From the NCBI RefSeq assembly GCF_021655555.1, contig NZ_AP023086.1, forward strand, positions 1,684,001 to 1,748,000: DNA of 64,000 nucleotides, written 5' to 3'. The position numbers and the translations under genes were made by a program. This document shows, piece after piece, positions 1 to 8,341 of the stretch. The first letter of the stretch is position 1; each line of letters begins with the position of its first letter. The DNA comes from Marinagarivorans cellulosilyticus (lineage in GTDB: Bacteria; Pseudomonadota; Gammaproteobacteria; Pseudomonadales; Cellvibrionaceae). The notes beneath the pieces are model-generated. The model did no database searches and had not been told where the DNA came from. It saw nothing but the letters and a program-made list of their open reading frames with translations.

Positions 1-508
1 CGGCGTGGCTTGCGAGTGTGTACAGTAAATCAAACTCATGGCTGGAAAGTAAAACAGGAGCGTTGGCGATTTCAACACTGCGTTGAGCCGTTTTTATTTC
101 TAGCTGGTTAAAAACCATGGTGCTTTGCGGGGTTGGTCTTTGTGGTGCATAGCGGCGCAACAGTGCGCGAATACGGGCGAGAAGCACGGTTGGGTCGGCC
201 GGTTTTATCACGTAATCGTCGGCGCCGTATTCCAGGCCTAGCACTTGGTCGGCGTCGCTGTCGCGAGCGGTAAGCATTAAAATGGGGCCGGTAAAATCGG
301 CTCTAATTTCTTTGCAAATTTCTAACCCGCTTTTTCCAGGTAAGCCGACGTCTAAAATGAGCAAGTCGGGGTTGTCTTGCAGTGCTCGGTTGCTCACTCT
401 TAGGCCGTTGCTCTCTGTGAGTACGGTAAAGCCGTTTTGCGATAAAAAATCGTTAACTAGCTGGGCCAGCCGCTGGTCGTCTTCTGCCAATAATATAGTG
501 TCGGTCAT
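1..508 (-). CDS. RstA-like OmpR-family response regulator (C-terminus outside window)
   Basis: Translating the minus strand from the ATG at 508 gives a receiver domain starting MTDTILLAEDD, with acidic pocket D10-D11, phospho-acceptor D53 in LILDVGLPGK, T80 and K102. The segment after K102 (PTVLLARIRALLRR) resembles RstA, and the start of a winged-helix effector domain follows. About 169 codons are visible; the rest lies before position 1. The gene begins 12 bases after the DUF3019 gene and belongs to the mipA-DUF3019-regulator group, so a sensor kinase is expected next outside the window. Expected role: envelope stress or antimicrobial-peptide response. The RstA-like assignment is from motif recognition. 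Confidence 0.88.
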   Translation of the reverse strand, partial: MTDTILLAEDDQRLAQLVNDFLSQNGFTVLTESNGLRVSNRALQDNPDLLILDVGLPGKSGLEICKEIRADFTGPILMLTARDSDADQVLGLEYGADDYVIKPADPTVLLARIRALLRRYAPQRPTPQSTMVFNQLEIKTAQRSVEIANAPVLLSSHEFDLLYTLASHA

Positions 509-520
509 GCCGTTGCCTTT

Positions 521-892
521 CTAGAAAAATGCCCAAGCGTTGCGGCGTGCGCGGCGGTATTGTTTGTGGTCGTGAATAACTTCAAAGGTTTCGCTGGCGA
601 GCAATTCGTTGCGTGCGCTTTCACGCAATAAAAAGTTTAGGCTTGTACTGGTGTTTAGCGCCATGTTGTGTGATCCCTCACTGGCTTTTTCCCAACAGGC
701 TAAAGGCACTGGCTCGTTCTTTTGATACAAACACAGATTGCGCGTGTTATTGGAATGCCAGGAAATTTGCAGCTCGTCTTGGCAAAGCTCTTCTGCGCTA
801 CTGAGTACGCACACCTTAGGTTTAATGGTGAGGGTTACGGTGGTGTTATCACAATAGCTATAACTCGATAGCACGAGTGTGCTTAAGCCCAA
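521..892 (-). CDS. DUF3019 family exported protein
   Basis: A 123-residue protein with the DUF3019 look (TLTIKPKVCVL, ISWHSN, NLCLYQ, then EVIHDHKQYRRARRNAWAFF at the end). DUF3019 genes usually sit between a MipA-like porin gene and an RstAB-like two-component system, exactly as here. The only conventional start in frame is TTG at 892, but the open frame continues 18 codons upstream to 946 and encodes a basic stretch followed by a hydrophobic one, as in a signal peptide. The true start may therefore be a rare codon: ATT at 944-946, overlapping the end of mipA, or CTG at 907. Function of the family is unknown. Confidence 0.75.
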   Translation of the reverse strand: MGLSTLVLSSYSYCDNTTVTLTIKPKVCVLSSAEELCQDELQISWHSNNTRNLCLYQKNEPVPLACWEKASEGSHNMALNTSTSLNFLLRESARNELLASETFEVIHDHKQYRRARRNAWAFF

Positions 893-938
893 TAGGCGGG
901 CAAACAGCGGCTGTCGTCTATTGCGTGTAGTGCGACGG

Positions 939-1802
939 TTAGAAATGGTACACCCCCGCCGCGTAAAACGTAAAAATGCTGTCCTCTATGACAATGGGGC
1001 TATCGATAACGCTGCTACCTAGCCATTTATAGCTGGTAACTGCACGCATGCCCCAATGTTTGTTAAAGCGTGTTTCCCACTCTGCTTTTAGATAGGCTGA
1101 GGTGGTTGCAGTGGCTTCGTAGGCGAGCTCGCTATTGTTAACTTCGTTGTCGCGCACGCCGTAGTAGTAGTCGACTAATTTATCGCTTTGCCATGTGGCA
1201 CCGGCAGAAAGCTCCCAATAATGTCGATTTTTAACCCAAGGGAGTGTTAGTGCCGTGCGGAGCTTTTGGCCGTGGTGTATCCCCGTAACATCTTGCAAAA
1301 TTTGGGTTTGCCAGTCGAATAACGGGTGAATATAAGTGTATTCCAAGCCCGATAAACCGGCGGTTCGCCGCTTGTGCAATGTGTGTACGGTACTGCCTGT
1401 ATCGCCTATGTCTTGGTTGGTGAGTGTCCAGTCGCTGAAAAAGGCTTGCTCAAAGCCGGGGGTGATTAGAATCGCGTTAAACTGATGATGTTGGCGGTCG
1501 AATAGGGTGTAGCCCGCATCGTAACTGTCAAGGAAAAAACGCTTGCCGTAGTAACTAAATTTAGGTACCAGAACAAAGGGTATGTCTTTTTGCCCAAGTA
1601 CGGGGTTGCTGCGCATGCCGCCGCCAAAACTAAGGCTTAGCTCCCACTCACCAATCGCGACACAATCGCCTTGGCAGCTTGTTTGCGCCGCTATGCCTGG
1701 CGGCACTACAGACGCAGCCAATGCTAGCGCTAAAGTAAGTGCATACTTACGCCAGTGGGCTTGCCTAGTGTTGCCAATAAAAAAAAACTTAAATAAATAC
1801 AT
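939..1802 (-). CDS. MipA/OmpV family outer-membrane protein
   Basis: A 287-residue predicted outer-membrane beta-barrel. The N-terminus has a basic region (RKYALTLALALAASVVPP) and a likely signal-peptidase site after GIAAQ. The mature part has the MipA/OmpV pattern GxGxxxxPxxxG (SFGGGMRSNPVLGQKD), alternating aromatic beta strands and a terminal aromatic residue (GVYHF). MipA proteins were named for scaffolding MltA with penicillin-binding protein 1B, but most act as porin-like proteins induced by two-component systems. It is the first gene of the DUF3019-regulator group and is probably controlled by that regulator. No clear ribosome binding site is visible at this start; the signal peptide could begin slightly later. 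Confidence 0.85.
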   Translation of the reverse strand: MYLFKFFFIGNTRQAHWRKYALTLALALAASVVPPGIAAQTSCQGDCVAIGEWELSLSFGGGMRSNPVLGQKDIPFVLVPKFSYYGKRFFLDSYDAGYTLFDRQHHQFNAILITPGFEQAFFSDWTLTNQDIGDTGSTVHTLHKRRTAGLSGLEYTYIHPLFDWQTQILQDVTGIHHGQKLRTALTLPWVKNRHYWELSAGATWQSDKLVDYYYGVRDNEVNNSELAYEATATTSAYLKAEWETRFNKHWGMRAVTSYKWLGSSVIDSPIVIEDSIFTFYAAGVYHF

Positions 1803-1975
1803 GCTGTGCAGTTTGCCACGATGTTGCTGGCAAAACCGTTAAAAATTGTAATAAATCGCAAAGCGACGATAGGGCGCCAAGTTTATCCTCGTTTTTACAA
1901 TTCATTAACAGTTTTGCTTTGCTAGTTAGAGTAGCCTTGTTGCACTAATAAACCAACCTGATCGAAGGGGGATTC

Positions 1976-4729
1976 ATGAATATGAAACTTGTAGTGGCTA
2001 TAGCTGGCGCCATGGCGTTAACGGCATGCGATGGCAATGACCGAGATGACAATAATACGGTTAGCGGTGTCGATTACAGCAAGCTCAAAACAACCCCTCA
2101 AACGGATGCCCCATTAACGTTGGTATCTGGTGAAGCGCTCAACCAACATATTAAAAATGGTTTACGGCTCAAAGTAAGCCCTACCAACTATTATCGCCTT
2201 GATGCCAGTGGCGGCGCTGTAGCGGAGGTGGCTCTTCCTGCCGCCCCCCCAGCGGCAGACGCGGCTGTTTCAGCAGGGGGCGGCGATAGCGATAACTTTT
2301 CCCAAACCAACGTCCATGTTTCAGGTGTCGATGAAGCTGATTATGCCAAATACGATGGCAGCCATTGGTTTATTGCGACTTACCCTGAGTACGACCCTTA
2401 CCGTACCGATAACTTCCCTGGCATTAATGTGGTTGCAACAGACCCAAGCGCCGTTAGCGCTGAGGTTGTTGGCCATGTGGCGCTAGACTCCGAGTGGGGT
2501 GGCGTGAGTGAAATGTATTTGGTTGAAAATGGCGAATCAACAAGCCACGTAGCGACATTGCGAAACCAGTGGGGCAATGTGTACCCAGTTATGCCTGGTT
2601 TTGGCTTCCCTGCGTTTGATGTGAGCGTTGATGTAATGCGAATGCCTGCAATCGAGCCGTTTTTTGGCGACATTTACTATCCGCATCCTGTTAATAGTGA
2701 AACTAAAATTCAATTGGTGGATGTTGCCGACGCCAGCGCGCCAGCAATAGATTGGACCTTAAGCGTTGAAGGTAGCTTGGTTGATAGCCGTAAAGTGGGC
2801 AACATGCTTTACTTAGTAACGCGCTTTGACCCTTGGATTGCTAATTTACAGTTCGAAAATGGCAGCAAAGGTGTGCGCTCAGAAAACGAAGATGCGTTAA
2901 GCGCTGTTGCCGTGCAGCAATTATTACCAACTTACACGATTAACGATGGCGAGGCCGTAACCTTGGCCGATAGCTGTTATGTGCAAGATGGCATATCAAC
3001 GACTTATGGCTACGCTAGCCTCGTTAATATTACGGCTGTAAACCTGAGCGATAAAACGGTTGTTTCTAGTCGTTGTATTAATGGTTCTGTAGAAAGCTTA
3101 AGTGTAAACCCCGACTCCATGTACCTTACGGGCACCGTGTGGGATGACCGCATGGCTGAGCGCCAGCAAACAGTGATTCATAAGTTTTCTTTAGGTGCCG
3201 ACGGTGCACATTATCAAGCGTCCGGCAGTGTTAAAGGCTATATCGGCCATCGAGGTGACCCTGCTTTTAAATTGCATGAACACAACGGCGATTTGCGCAT
3301 AGTGACATCCACCGGCCGGCAGTGGGATAACACCATCGCGCATCATCTTTCTATACTCGAAGAAGATAATGGCACACTTAAAACCGTAGCTTCATTACCT
3401 AATGCCAACCGGCCAGCGCCTATCGGAAAGCCGGGCGAAGATATTTATTCTGTGCGCTTTCAGGGTGATAAAGGTTATATCGTCACCTTCCGCCAAACCG
3501 ACCCACTCTATGCGGTGGATTTAAGTGATCGCACTGACCCTAAAATTTCTGGTGAATTAGAAATTCCAGGTTTTGCGACTTACATGCACCCAATTGGTGA
3601 TGATTATATTTTTGCCGTTGGCCAAGATGCTGATGAAAATGGTCGCGTGACTGGCATGAAGGTCGCGTTAGTGGATGTACGTGGTGACAGCCCGAAAGAA
3701 ATAGACACAATTTTATTGGGTGCGCGAAATAGCCGTTCCGAAGCGCTTAACAATTTACGCGCATTGAGCTTCTTTCCTGTGGGCAACGAACTGCGTATAG
3801 CAATGCCAGTAGATTATTACCACGCCGAGACTGCTGGCGCTTACGGTTCTTGGCAACACACCGGTCTTCACTTATTTAAAGTAACGGGTATTGATGGCGA
3901 CAACGCACGCTTAGTTGAGGCGGGTGTTATTGTGGCCGAAGAAGCTGGCCCCGACAAAACAAGGCCATCAGGTAGTGGCCACGATCGCAGTGCTTTCCAT
4001 GACGATGCGGTATTTTATTCACATGCGAACAGTGTTTGGGCGGCTGCGTGGGATGCACCTGAAAATGCCATTGGCCCTATTAACTCTGGTCCAGTCATTT
4101 GTACGGCCGATGTTCGCCCTAGTTTACAAGTAACTGTTAACGCGCCTGGCGGCAATGCTTGCAGTGCCAAGGTGACAGCTGTTCACAATGGAAAAGCCAT
4201 TGGGCTAAGAGCGGCAGGCATTGACTCTACCTGTGTTTTTTCGGGTATTGATGAAACGCCAGGCCCATTTTATATCGAGGCCTCGCTAGATAATTATTCA
4301 ACCGAAAGCCAAAGCGTTGTGGTTTATCGCGATGCTTGTCATGTGGAAACAGAAAAGGTCGAGCTTAATTTAACCTCGTTTGAAAATGGCTGCCCAGAAG
4401 TAGCTTCACCGCCTTCGGTTACAGCAATTGTTAGCAATTGGAATACTGGATCTGATGTGTGCAGCGATGCGAGCGTAACTGTTTGGCAAGGTAAGGCAAG
4501 CTACATTTTAAAAGGGGAAGCTAGGCTGCAAAAAGTAAGCGAGGCCCGGTCGTTGTCTATTGCTCCACCACAAGCACAATGTATATTTACCGGTGCTAAT
4601 GGTGTTTCTGGTCAGGTGACCATGATTGCTGAGATTCAAGGGCTAGGGTCGCAAGAGAAAACGGATTTATTTATTAAACAACGCGATCGTTGCTCGGTCG
4701 AGCCTATTACTGAATATTTTTATTTTTAG
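1976..4729 (+). CDS. Lipoprotein with beta-propeller (Beta_propel-type) domain and Cys-rich tail
   Basis: 917 residues. MNMKLVVAIAGAMALTAC is a lipoprotein signal with the lipobox Cys at residue 18, followed by an acidic linker. Residues of about 110 to 690 contain motifs typical of the C-terminal beta-propeller secreted family (SQTNVHVSGVDEADYAKYDG, then DGxxxYxV-type blades, LSVNPDSMYLTGT, GYIVTFRQTDPLYAVDLSDRTDPK). A tail of about 200 residues with paired cysteines (ICTADV, NACSAKV, TCVFSG, RDACHVE, DVCSDAS, AQCIFTG) does not belong to the propeller and may form disulfide-bonded beta domains. GAAGGGGG lies just before the ATG. The gene ends in a strong terminator. Substrate unknown; probably anchored at the cell surface or periplasmic. 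Confidence 0.8.
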   Translation: MNMKLVVAIAGAMALTACDGNDRDDNNTVSGVDYSKLKTTPQTDAPLTLVSGEALNQHIKNGLRLKVSPTNYYRLDASGGAVAEVALPAAPPAADAAVSAGGGDSDNFSQTNVHVSGVDEADYAKYDGSHWFIATYPEYDPYRTDNFPGINVVATDPSAVSAEVVGHVALDSEWGGVSEMYLVENGESTSHVATLRNQWGNVYPVMPGFGFPAFDVSVDVMRMPAIEPFFGDIYYPHPVNSETKIQLVDVADASAPAIDWTLSVEGSLVDSRKVGNMLYLVTRFDPWIANLQFENGSKGVRSENEDALSAVAVQQLLPTYTINDGEAVTLADSCYVQDGISTTYGYASLVNITAVNLSDKTVVSSRCINGSVESLSVNPDSMYLTGTVWDDRMAERQQTVIHKFSLGADGAHYQASGSVKGYIGHRGDPAFKLHEHNGDLRIVTSTGRQWDNTIAHHLSILEEDNGTLKTVASLPNANRPAPIGKPGEDIYSVRFQGDKGYIVTFRQTDPLYAVDLSDRTDPKISGELEIPGFATYMHPIGDDYIFAVGQDADENGRVTGMKVALVDVRGDSPKEIDTILLGARNSRSEALNNLRALSFFPVGNELRIAMPVDYYHAETAGAYGSWQHTGLHLFKVTGIDGDNARLVEAGVIVAEEAGPDKTRPSGSGHDRSAFHDDAVFYSHANSVWAAAWDAPENAIGPINSGPVICTADVRPSLQVTVNAPGGNACSAKVTAVHNGKAIGLRAAGIDSTCVFSGIDETPGPFYIEASLDNYSTESQSVVVYRDACHVETEKVELNLTSFENGCPEVASPPSVTAIVSNWNTGSDVCSDASVTVWQGKASYILKGEARLQKVSEARSLSIAPPQAQCIFTGANGVSGQVTMIAEIQGLGSQEKTDLFIKQRDRCSVEPITEYFYF

Positions 4730-4774
4730 GACTTGATTTATTGTTCATGAGTGATGGTTTGACGTGAACCCTCT

Positions 4775-4797
4775 GCCGCCTGCGGGCGGCTTTTTTT
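4775..4797 (+). terminator. Rho-independent terminator after the propeller lipoprotein gene
   Basis: GCCGCC-TGCG-GGCGGC stem directly followed by seven T, 45 bases after the stop codon of the upstream gene and before the next ribosome binding site. Confidence 0.9.
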
Positions 4798-4808
4798 AAG
4801 GAGAAAAT

Positions 4809-5816
4809 ATGTGTACCGTAATAAAGGCTAGGTTCCAGCATTCTATGTTTACGTTCGTTTTTTTAGCACTACCTTTGGGTTTGTTAGGGTGTAGTAGTGA
4901 AGACGGTATAGTGCTAGAAGATAATAACGAAGTGCTAAACGGTGGCGGTGGTGAGTTAAGTTGTGCTCAGGTAGTAAGCTATGCCGAGCCTGTAATTACA
5001 TTAGAGAATATAAAAGGTAGTGATGGCGAAATTATTGAGGAAATACGTTTAACGAATATTCAGTTATCGGGGAGCCCGATTGAAGATAACTATTTTAATG
5101 AAAACTTCCGGTTTGATTCTTCTAATATCAATGTCGATTACGCAAACCGCGCTTTTAATTGTACGTTGCCTTGTTCTTTTTTTAATGAAGAAGGTGATTA
5201 CTCTTTTGATGTTCTTGCTGCAGGTTATGCCCCTAAGGCGGTATCAATAAGCGCTTCGTATGCTGAGTATATCCCTGACTGCGGTGGAACTAATCAGGGC
5301 GGGAGTCACCTAAGCTTTACATTAGAAAAAACAGTGATCGATTCGCTTCGTGCATTGAATATTGCAGACGAAAGTGTCCAAACGCACATTGTTGATCAAT
5401 ACTTTAGCCTATATACCTACGGCCAAACGAAGCACTTTTACGTATTTGAATCTCAGAAGGCTGTCCTGTTGCTGCTGGGGTATTCGGATGATTTGACTGT
5501 ATCCGGTGAGGTGATATTGTTTGGCGCGGATGAAACCGTCGAGATGATAGAGCGATGGGTGAATAATCAGCATTCAGATGGTTTGTATCCAGAAGCGGCC
5601 GAGCCACTAACGAGCTACACACTTGATCCCTCGACTGTTAATATTAGCGATCTCACATTGCTTGATCGCACTGTCGGCAATTCGCTTGAAGAGTATGATA
5701 ACTACAGTATGACAGTAAGTTTCGATCGGATTGTTGAGGCTAATGCCTTTACTTTAGAAGCGCTTGAGGTCGAATTTGTGATTCACCAGATGGTTTCGAA
5801 TCCATTGGATTTTTAG
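4809..5816 (+). CDS. Hypothetical lipoprotein
   Basis: 335 residues with a lipoprotein signal (FTFVFLALPLGLLGC, Cys at about residue 28) and a short acidic linker with GGGG. AAGGAG lies 5 bases before the ATG. Residues of about 50 to 170 look like an all-beta regulatory or transthyretin-like fold (LTNIQLSGSPIED, FNCTLPCSFFNEEGDYSFDVLAAGYAPKA), with the cysteine pair CTLPC. The remainder (SLRALNIADESVQTHIVDQY onward) shows no family I recognise. A terminator separates it from the propeller lipoprotein gene upstream. Function unknown. Confidence 0.7.
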   Translation: MCTVIKARFQHSMFTFVFLALPLGLLGCSSEDGIVLEDNNEVLNGGGGELSCAQVVSYAEPVITLENIKGSDGEIIEEIRLTNIQLSGSPIEDNYFNENFRFDSSNINVDYANRAFNCTLPCSFFNEEGDYSFDVLAAGYAPKAVSISASYAEYIPDCGGTNQGGSHLSFTLEKTVIDSLRALNIADESVQTHIVDQYFSLYTYGQTKHFYVFESQKAVLLLLGYSDDLTVSGEVILFGADETVEMIERWVNNQHSDGLYPEAAEPLTSYTLDPSTVNISDLTLLDRTVGNSLEEYDNYSMTVSFDRIVEANAFTLEALEVEFVIHQMVSNPLDF

Positions 5817-5880
5817 ACTGTGCCTTATTTGTAAGGTAGGTGCTAATTTTTCTAAAGATCCTCTAAATGGCTCGTCCATA

Positions 5881-5909
5881 AAAAGCAGGCATCCATGCCT
5901 GCTTTTTAT
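5881..5909. terminator. Bidirectional terminator between convergent genes
   Basis: AGCAGGCAT-CC-ATGCCTGCT stem (5884-5903) flanked by A-rich sequence on the left and T-rich on the right, so it can stop transcription from either side between convergent genes ending at 5816 and 5922. Confidence 0.88.
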
Positions 5910-5921
5910 ATTTCACAAATA

Positions 5922-7709
5922 TTATTGGGCTGGTTCAATAATCACTTCAAAGTCTTCTACTTCTCCGTACGTAAAATTGCCACAAGCCTCGGCGCTACCG
6001 CCGTAGCGCATAGCAATGCGCAGCCGTGTATGTAATGTGTTTTCTTGCGGCGGAATATTAAAAGCGCTAATAATCCGACTATTGCTTTGTTCGTTAAAGA
6101 TTAATTCATCTAGTGAAAAAGCACCGTCGTTATTTATATCTAACCATAGGCTCCAGTGCTCGTTGTATTGATTATTTCCAAAACCAGGTTCCAGCTCGAG
6201 GTTATTGCTCCCCGCTTTAAGTGTTATGGGGGCGGGGTGAAGAAAGTAGCCGCTGTTATCACCACTTGATACATTTTGGTTGTTTAGCACCATGCGTTCT
6301 ATCCATTCATAAAAAGTATTATTCCCCTGTGCTTGGCAATATTCTATTGGCGTGTTCTGTGTTACCTGTGTAGTTGCTTCGCCAAAAGCAACAAAGGTAT
6401 TCCAAATGCCGGTGTCTAAATGCTGGGTAATATCCAGTTGCTGGTTCAGTAGCCATACTTCGCCATTGCGGCTAGAAACAAGAAGGCCTGCGTTTTGATG
6501 TATATCGATGTCCATCAAGCTTTGACCCACCGAAATCTCATTAACACTGGTGCCAGTGCTATCCGTTTTTCCAATAAGCCCGCTCCATGTTACGTAAAAT
6601 AGGTTACCCTGTTGATCTGCCGTTACTGCACGGTAATCTGTGCGAGTACCGACACGCAGGCTATTTTCTAACACCATGGTTATTGGATTGATAATGTCTA
6701 CGGTGCCGCGAGAACTTTGTAACCCATAAAGTTTGTTATCTAGCCCTAAAGTTAAATCAATATATTCGTTGTCAGGGAAGAAGCGCTTTTGTGATTGCGT
6801 ATTGATGAAATCGAAACGCACAATACCTTTTTGCTCTCCATTCTGAGCGGTGCGCATATCCCCTGCATATATGTGGTTGCCAAAGCCAGCAATACCACCG
6901 TAAGAAATGTTATTCACAATGCTCCAGCCAGGCTCGATATAACTATTCCAGCTGCCTTCTAAAAATTGGCTTAGCTCTGGTTTAAATACGCCATTAAAAA
7001 CGAAGGTGCCTAAAAACGGGTGTTCAATAATATCGCGACTAGGGGCGCCTTGCTCGTTGGCTGGAATGGCTATATTGCTCAGTAAATTTAGCTCAAGATC
7101 AAAGCTTGATATGTTTTGAGCACTACTTATTAAAATTGTTGGGCTATTCTGGAAATAGGTTTTAAACCATAAATCGTGCTCGTGATATTGGCCGTCTAGG
7201 TAAAGGCCGCCTTGAGAATAGCCATTGTTATTGGTGTAGCCAACATTTAAGCCGTCGCCTTGCTCGTCGGCAATTAATTCAAAGGCGTAGCTTTTTTCTG
7301 GACTTAGGGCGACTGTATCTGGGAAGGAAAAGGTCACCTCTTTACCCGTGCCACCACCCAAACCGCAACCAGGTCCGGCCTCAAAATTAAAGCAATCTTC
7401 TAAATATTGCTGGTGACTGCTGGCGATTATTTCGCCGTTAATATTATCCTCTCGAATATTAATATGTGCCCAGTTGCCTTGCTGGCCACCACCGGCATCT
7501 AATAACTGAACACTAATGTGGCTGATCTGCTCGGCCGAAGGTTGAAACTTTTGCCCCACTGGGGAAAATGCTTGGATGCCCAAGCTGGCGGTGACCTCCG
7601 TTTGGCTTTGATCAATACTCGCGCCGTAAGCAGAAAAGGAAAAACAGAAAAAGCTGGCAATAACTTTTGCATTAACGGAAATTAAGCTTTTTAAAAAATT
7701 CTTGTTCAT
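5922..7709 (-). CDS. Secreted propeller protein with C-terminal GEVED domain
   Basis: 595 residues from the ATG at 7709, chosen because AGAGA lies upstream and the signal peptide (NFLKSLISVNAKVIASFFCFSFSAYGA) then starts properly; an ATG at 7727 adds six residues. Residues of about 25 to 185 resemble a choice-of-anchor beta-sandwich (SPVGQKFQPSAEQISHISVQ, YAFELIADEQGDGLNVGYT). The middle contains repeated propeller-like strands (GIAGFGNHIYAGDMRT, DNKLYGLQSSRGTVDII, GNLFYVTWSGLIGKTDSTG). The end matches the GEVED domain of secreted proteins (EHWSLWLDINNDGAFSLDEL ... YGEVEDFEVII). No lipobox, so probably released or surface-bound. Function unknown. Confidence 0.75.
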   Translation of the reverse strand: MNKNFLKSLISVNAKVIASFFCFSFSAYGASIDQSQTEVTASLGIQAFSPVGQKFQPSAEQISHISVQLLDAGGGQQGNWAHINIREDNINGEIIASSHQQYLEDCFNFEAGPGCGLGGGTGKEVTFSFPDTVALSPEKSYAFELIADEQGDGLNVGYTNNNGYSQGGLYLDGQYHEHDLWFKTYFQNSPTILISSAQNISSFDLELNLLSNIAIPANEQGAPSRDIIEHPFLGTFVFNGVFKPELSQFLEGSWNSYIEPGWSIVNNISYGGIAGFGNHIYAGDMRTAQNGEQKGIVRFDFINTQSQKRFFPDNEYIDLTLGLDNKLYGLQSSRGTVDIINPITMVLENSLRVGTRTDYRAVTADQQGNLFYVTWSGLIGKTDSTGTSVNEISVGQSLMDIDIHQNAGLLVSSRNGEVWLLNQQLDITQHLDTGIWNTFVAFGEATTQVTQNTPIEYCQAQGNNTFYEWIERMVLNNQNVSSGDNSGYFLHPAPITLKAGSNNLELEPGFGNNQYNEHWSLWLDINNDGAFSLDELIFNEQSNSRIISAFNIPPQENTLHTRLRIAMRYGGSAEACGNFTYGEVEDFEVIIEPAQ

Positions 7710-7760
7710 ATAAATAATCTCTGGCATTAAACGTTTTATCGGGGTAGGTGGTGTCGATAG

Positions 7761-8156
7761 TTAGCTTAAATGGCAAAGTCGGCAAAGTTGCGCGAACATG
7801 CTGGGGTAATAGGTTGGGCTGGTTTGAATTGGGTGCACAGGGCTGCGGTTGTTGCGCCCAAACTTTAAGCCTTTTGCGGTAAGTACATTAATTTTTCGGT
7901 AGCTGTCAAAGTGGCTAAGGCTTGGACGGTATAACGTCATTAATAAGCCGTGTTCGCGTAAAATATTATTGGCTTTACGCGCGCTAATTTTAGGCGCGTG
8001 TTGCTTGAGCAATGTGGTGAGTGGTAGTGTTTGTGGTTGTTCTACAGGCTTAGGGTCGGCATCGTTATCGCAGGGGCGCGAAGGGTTTGGCACTAATGAG
8101 GGGCTAATGGTCGGGGCTTGTAACGCTTGCGTTGGATAAACAGTATAGCGCATCAT
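7761..8156 (-). CDS. Conserved-looking small basic protein, function unknown
   Basis: 131 residues starting MMRYTVYPTQ. The ATG at 8156 is preferred over 8219 because GGAG lies 7 bases upstream of it. The N-terminal third is Pro-rich. The core (LTTLLKQHAPKISARKANNILREHGLLM ... YRKINVLTAKGLKFGRNNRSP) looks like a small helical nucleic-acid-binding unit, distantly reminiscent of the C-terminal domain of phage antirepressors; this is only a resemblance. The end carries CRLC. It is divergent from a WYL-domain regulator with 185 bases between the two starts, so the regulator could control it. Confidence 0.5.
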   Translation of the reverse strand: MMRYTVYPTQALQAPTISPSLVPNPSRPCDNDADPKPVEQPQTLPLTTLLKQHAPKISARKANNILREHGLLMTLYRPSLSHFDSYRKINVLTAKGLKFGRNNRSPVHPIQTSPTYYPSMFAQLCRLCHLS

Positions 8157-8182
8157 AAAATAACTCCAGTTATTGATGATTA

Positions 8183-8202
8183 AGCGACGAGTGAGTGTCG
8201 CT
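8183..8202. promoter_or_regulatory. Short inverted repeat in the divergent promoter region
   Basis: AGCGAC-(8 bases)-GTCGCT lies between the divergent small-protein gene and the WYL regulator gene. It could be an operator for that regulator or a chance hairpin; nothing else supports it. Confidence 0.25.
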
Positions 8203-8341
8203 GAAAAACCGCGCAGCACAGGTAGTGCATTGCCGTTAATATGTTCGCAAGGTTGCGTTGATGAGTGACCTTGTGAACATGCGAGTATTATCGCAAGGCG
8301 CTGTCTCAGATCATGAGACTGTAAAAAAGAGAATAAAATTT

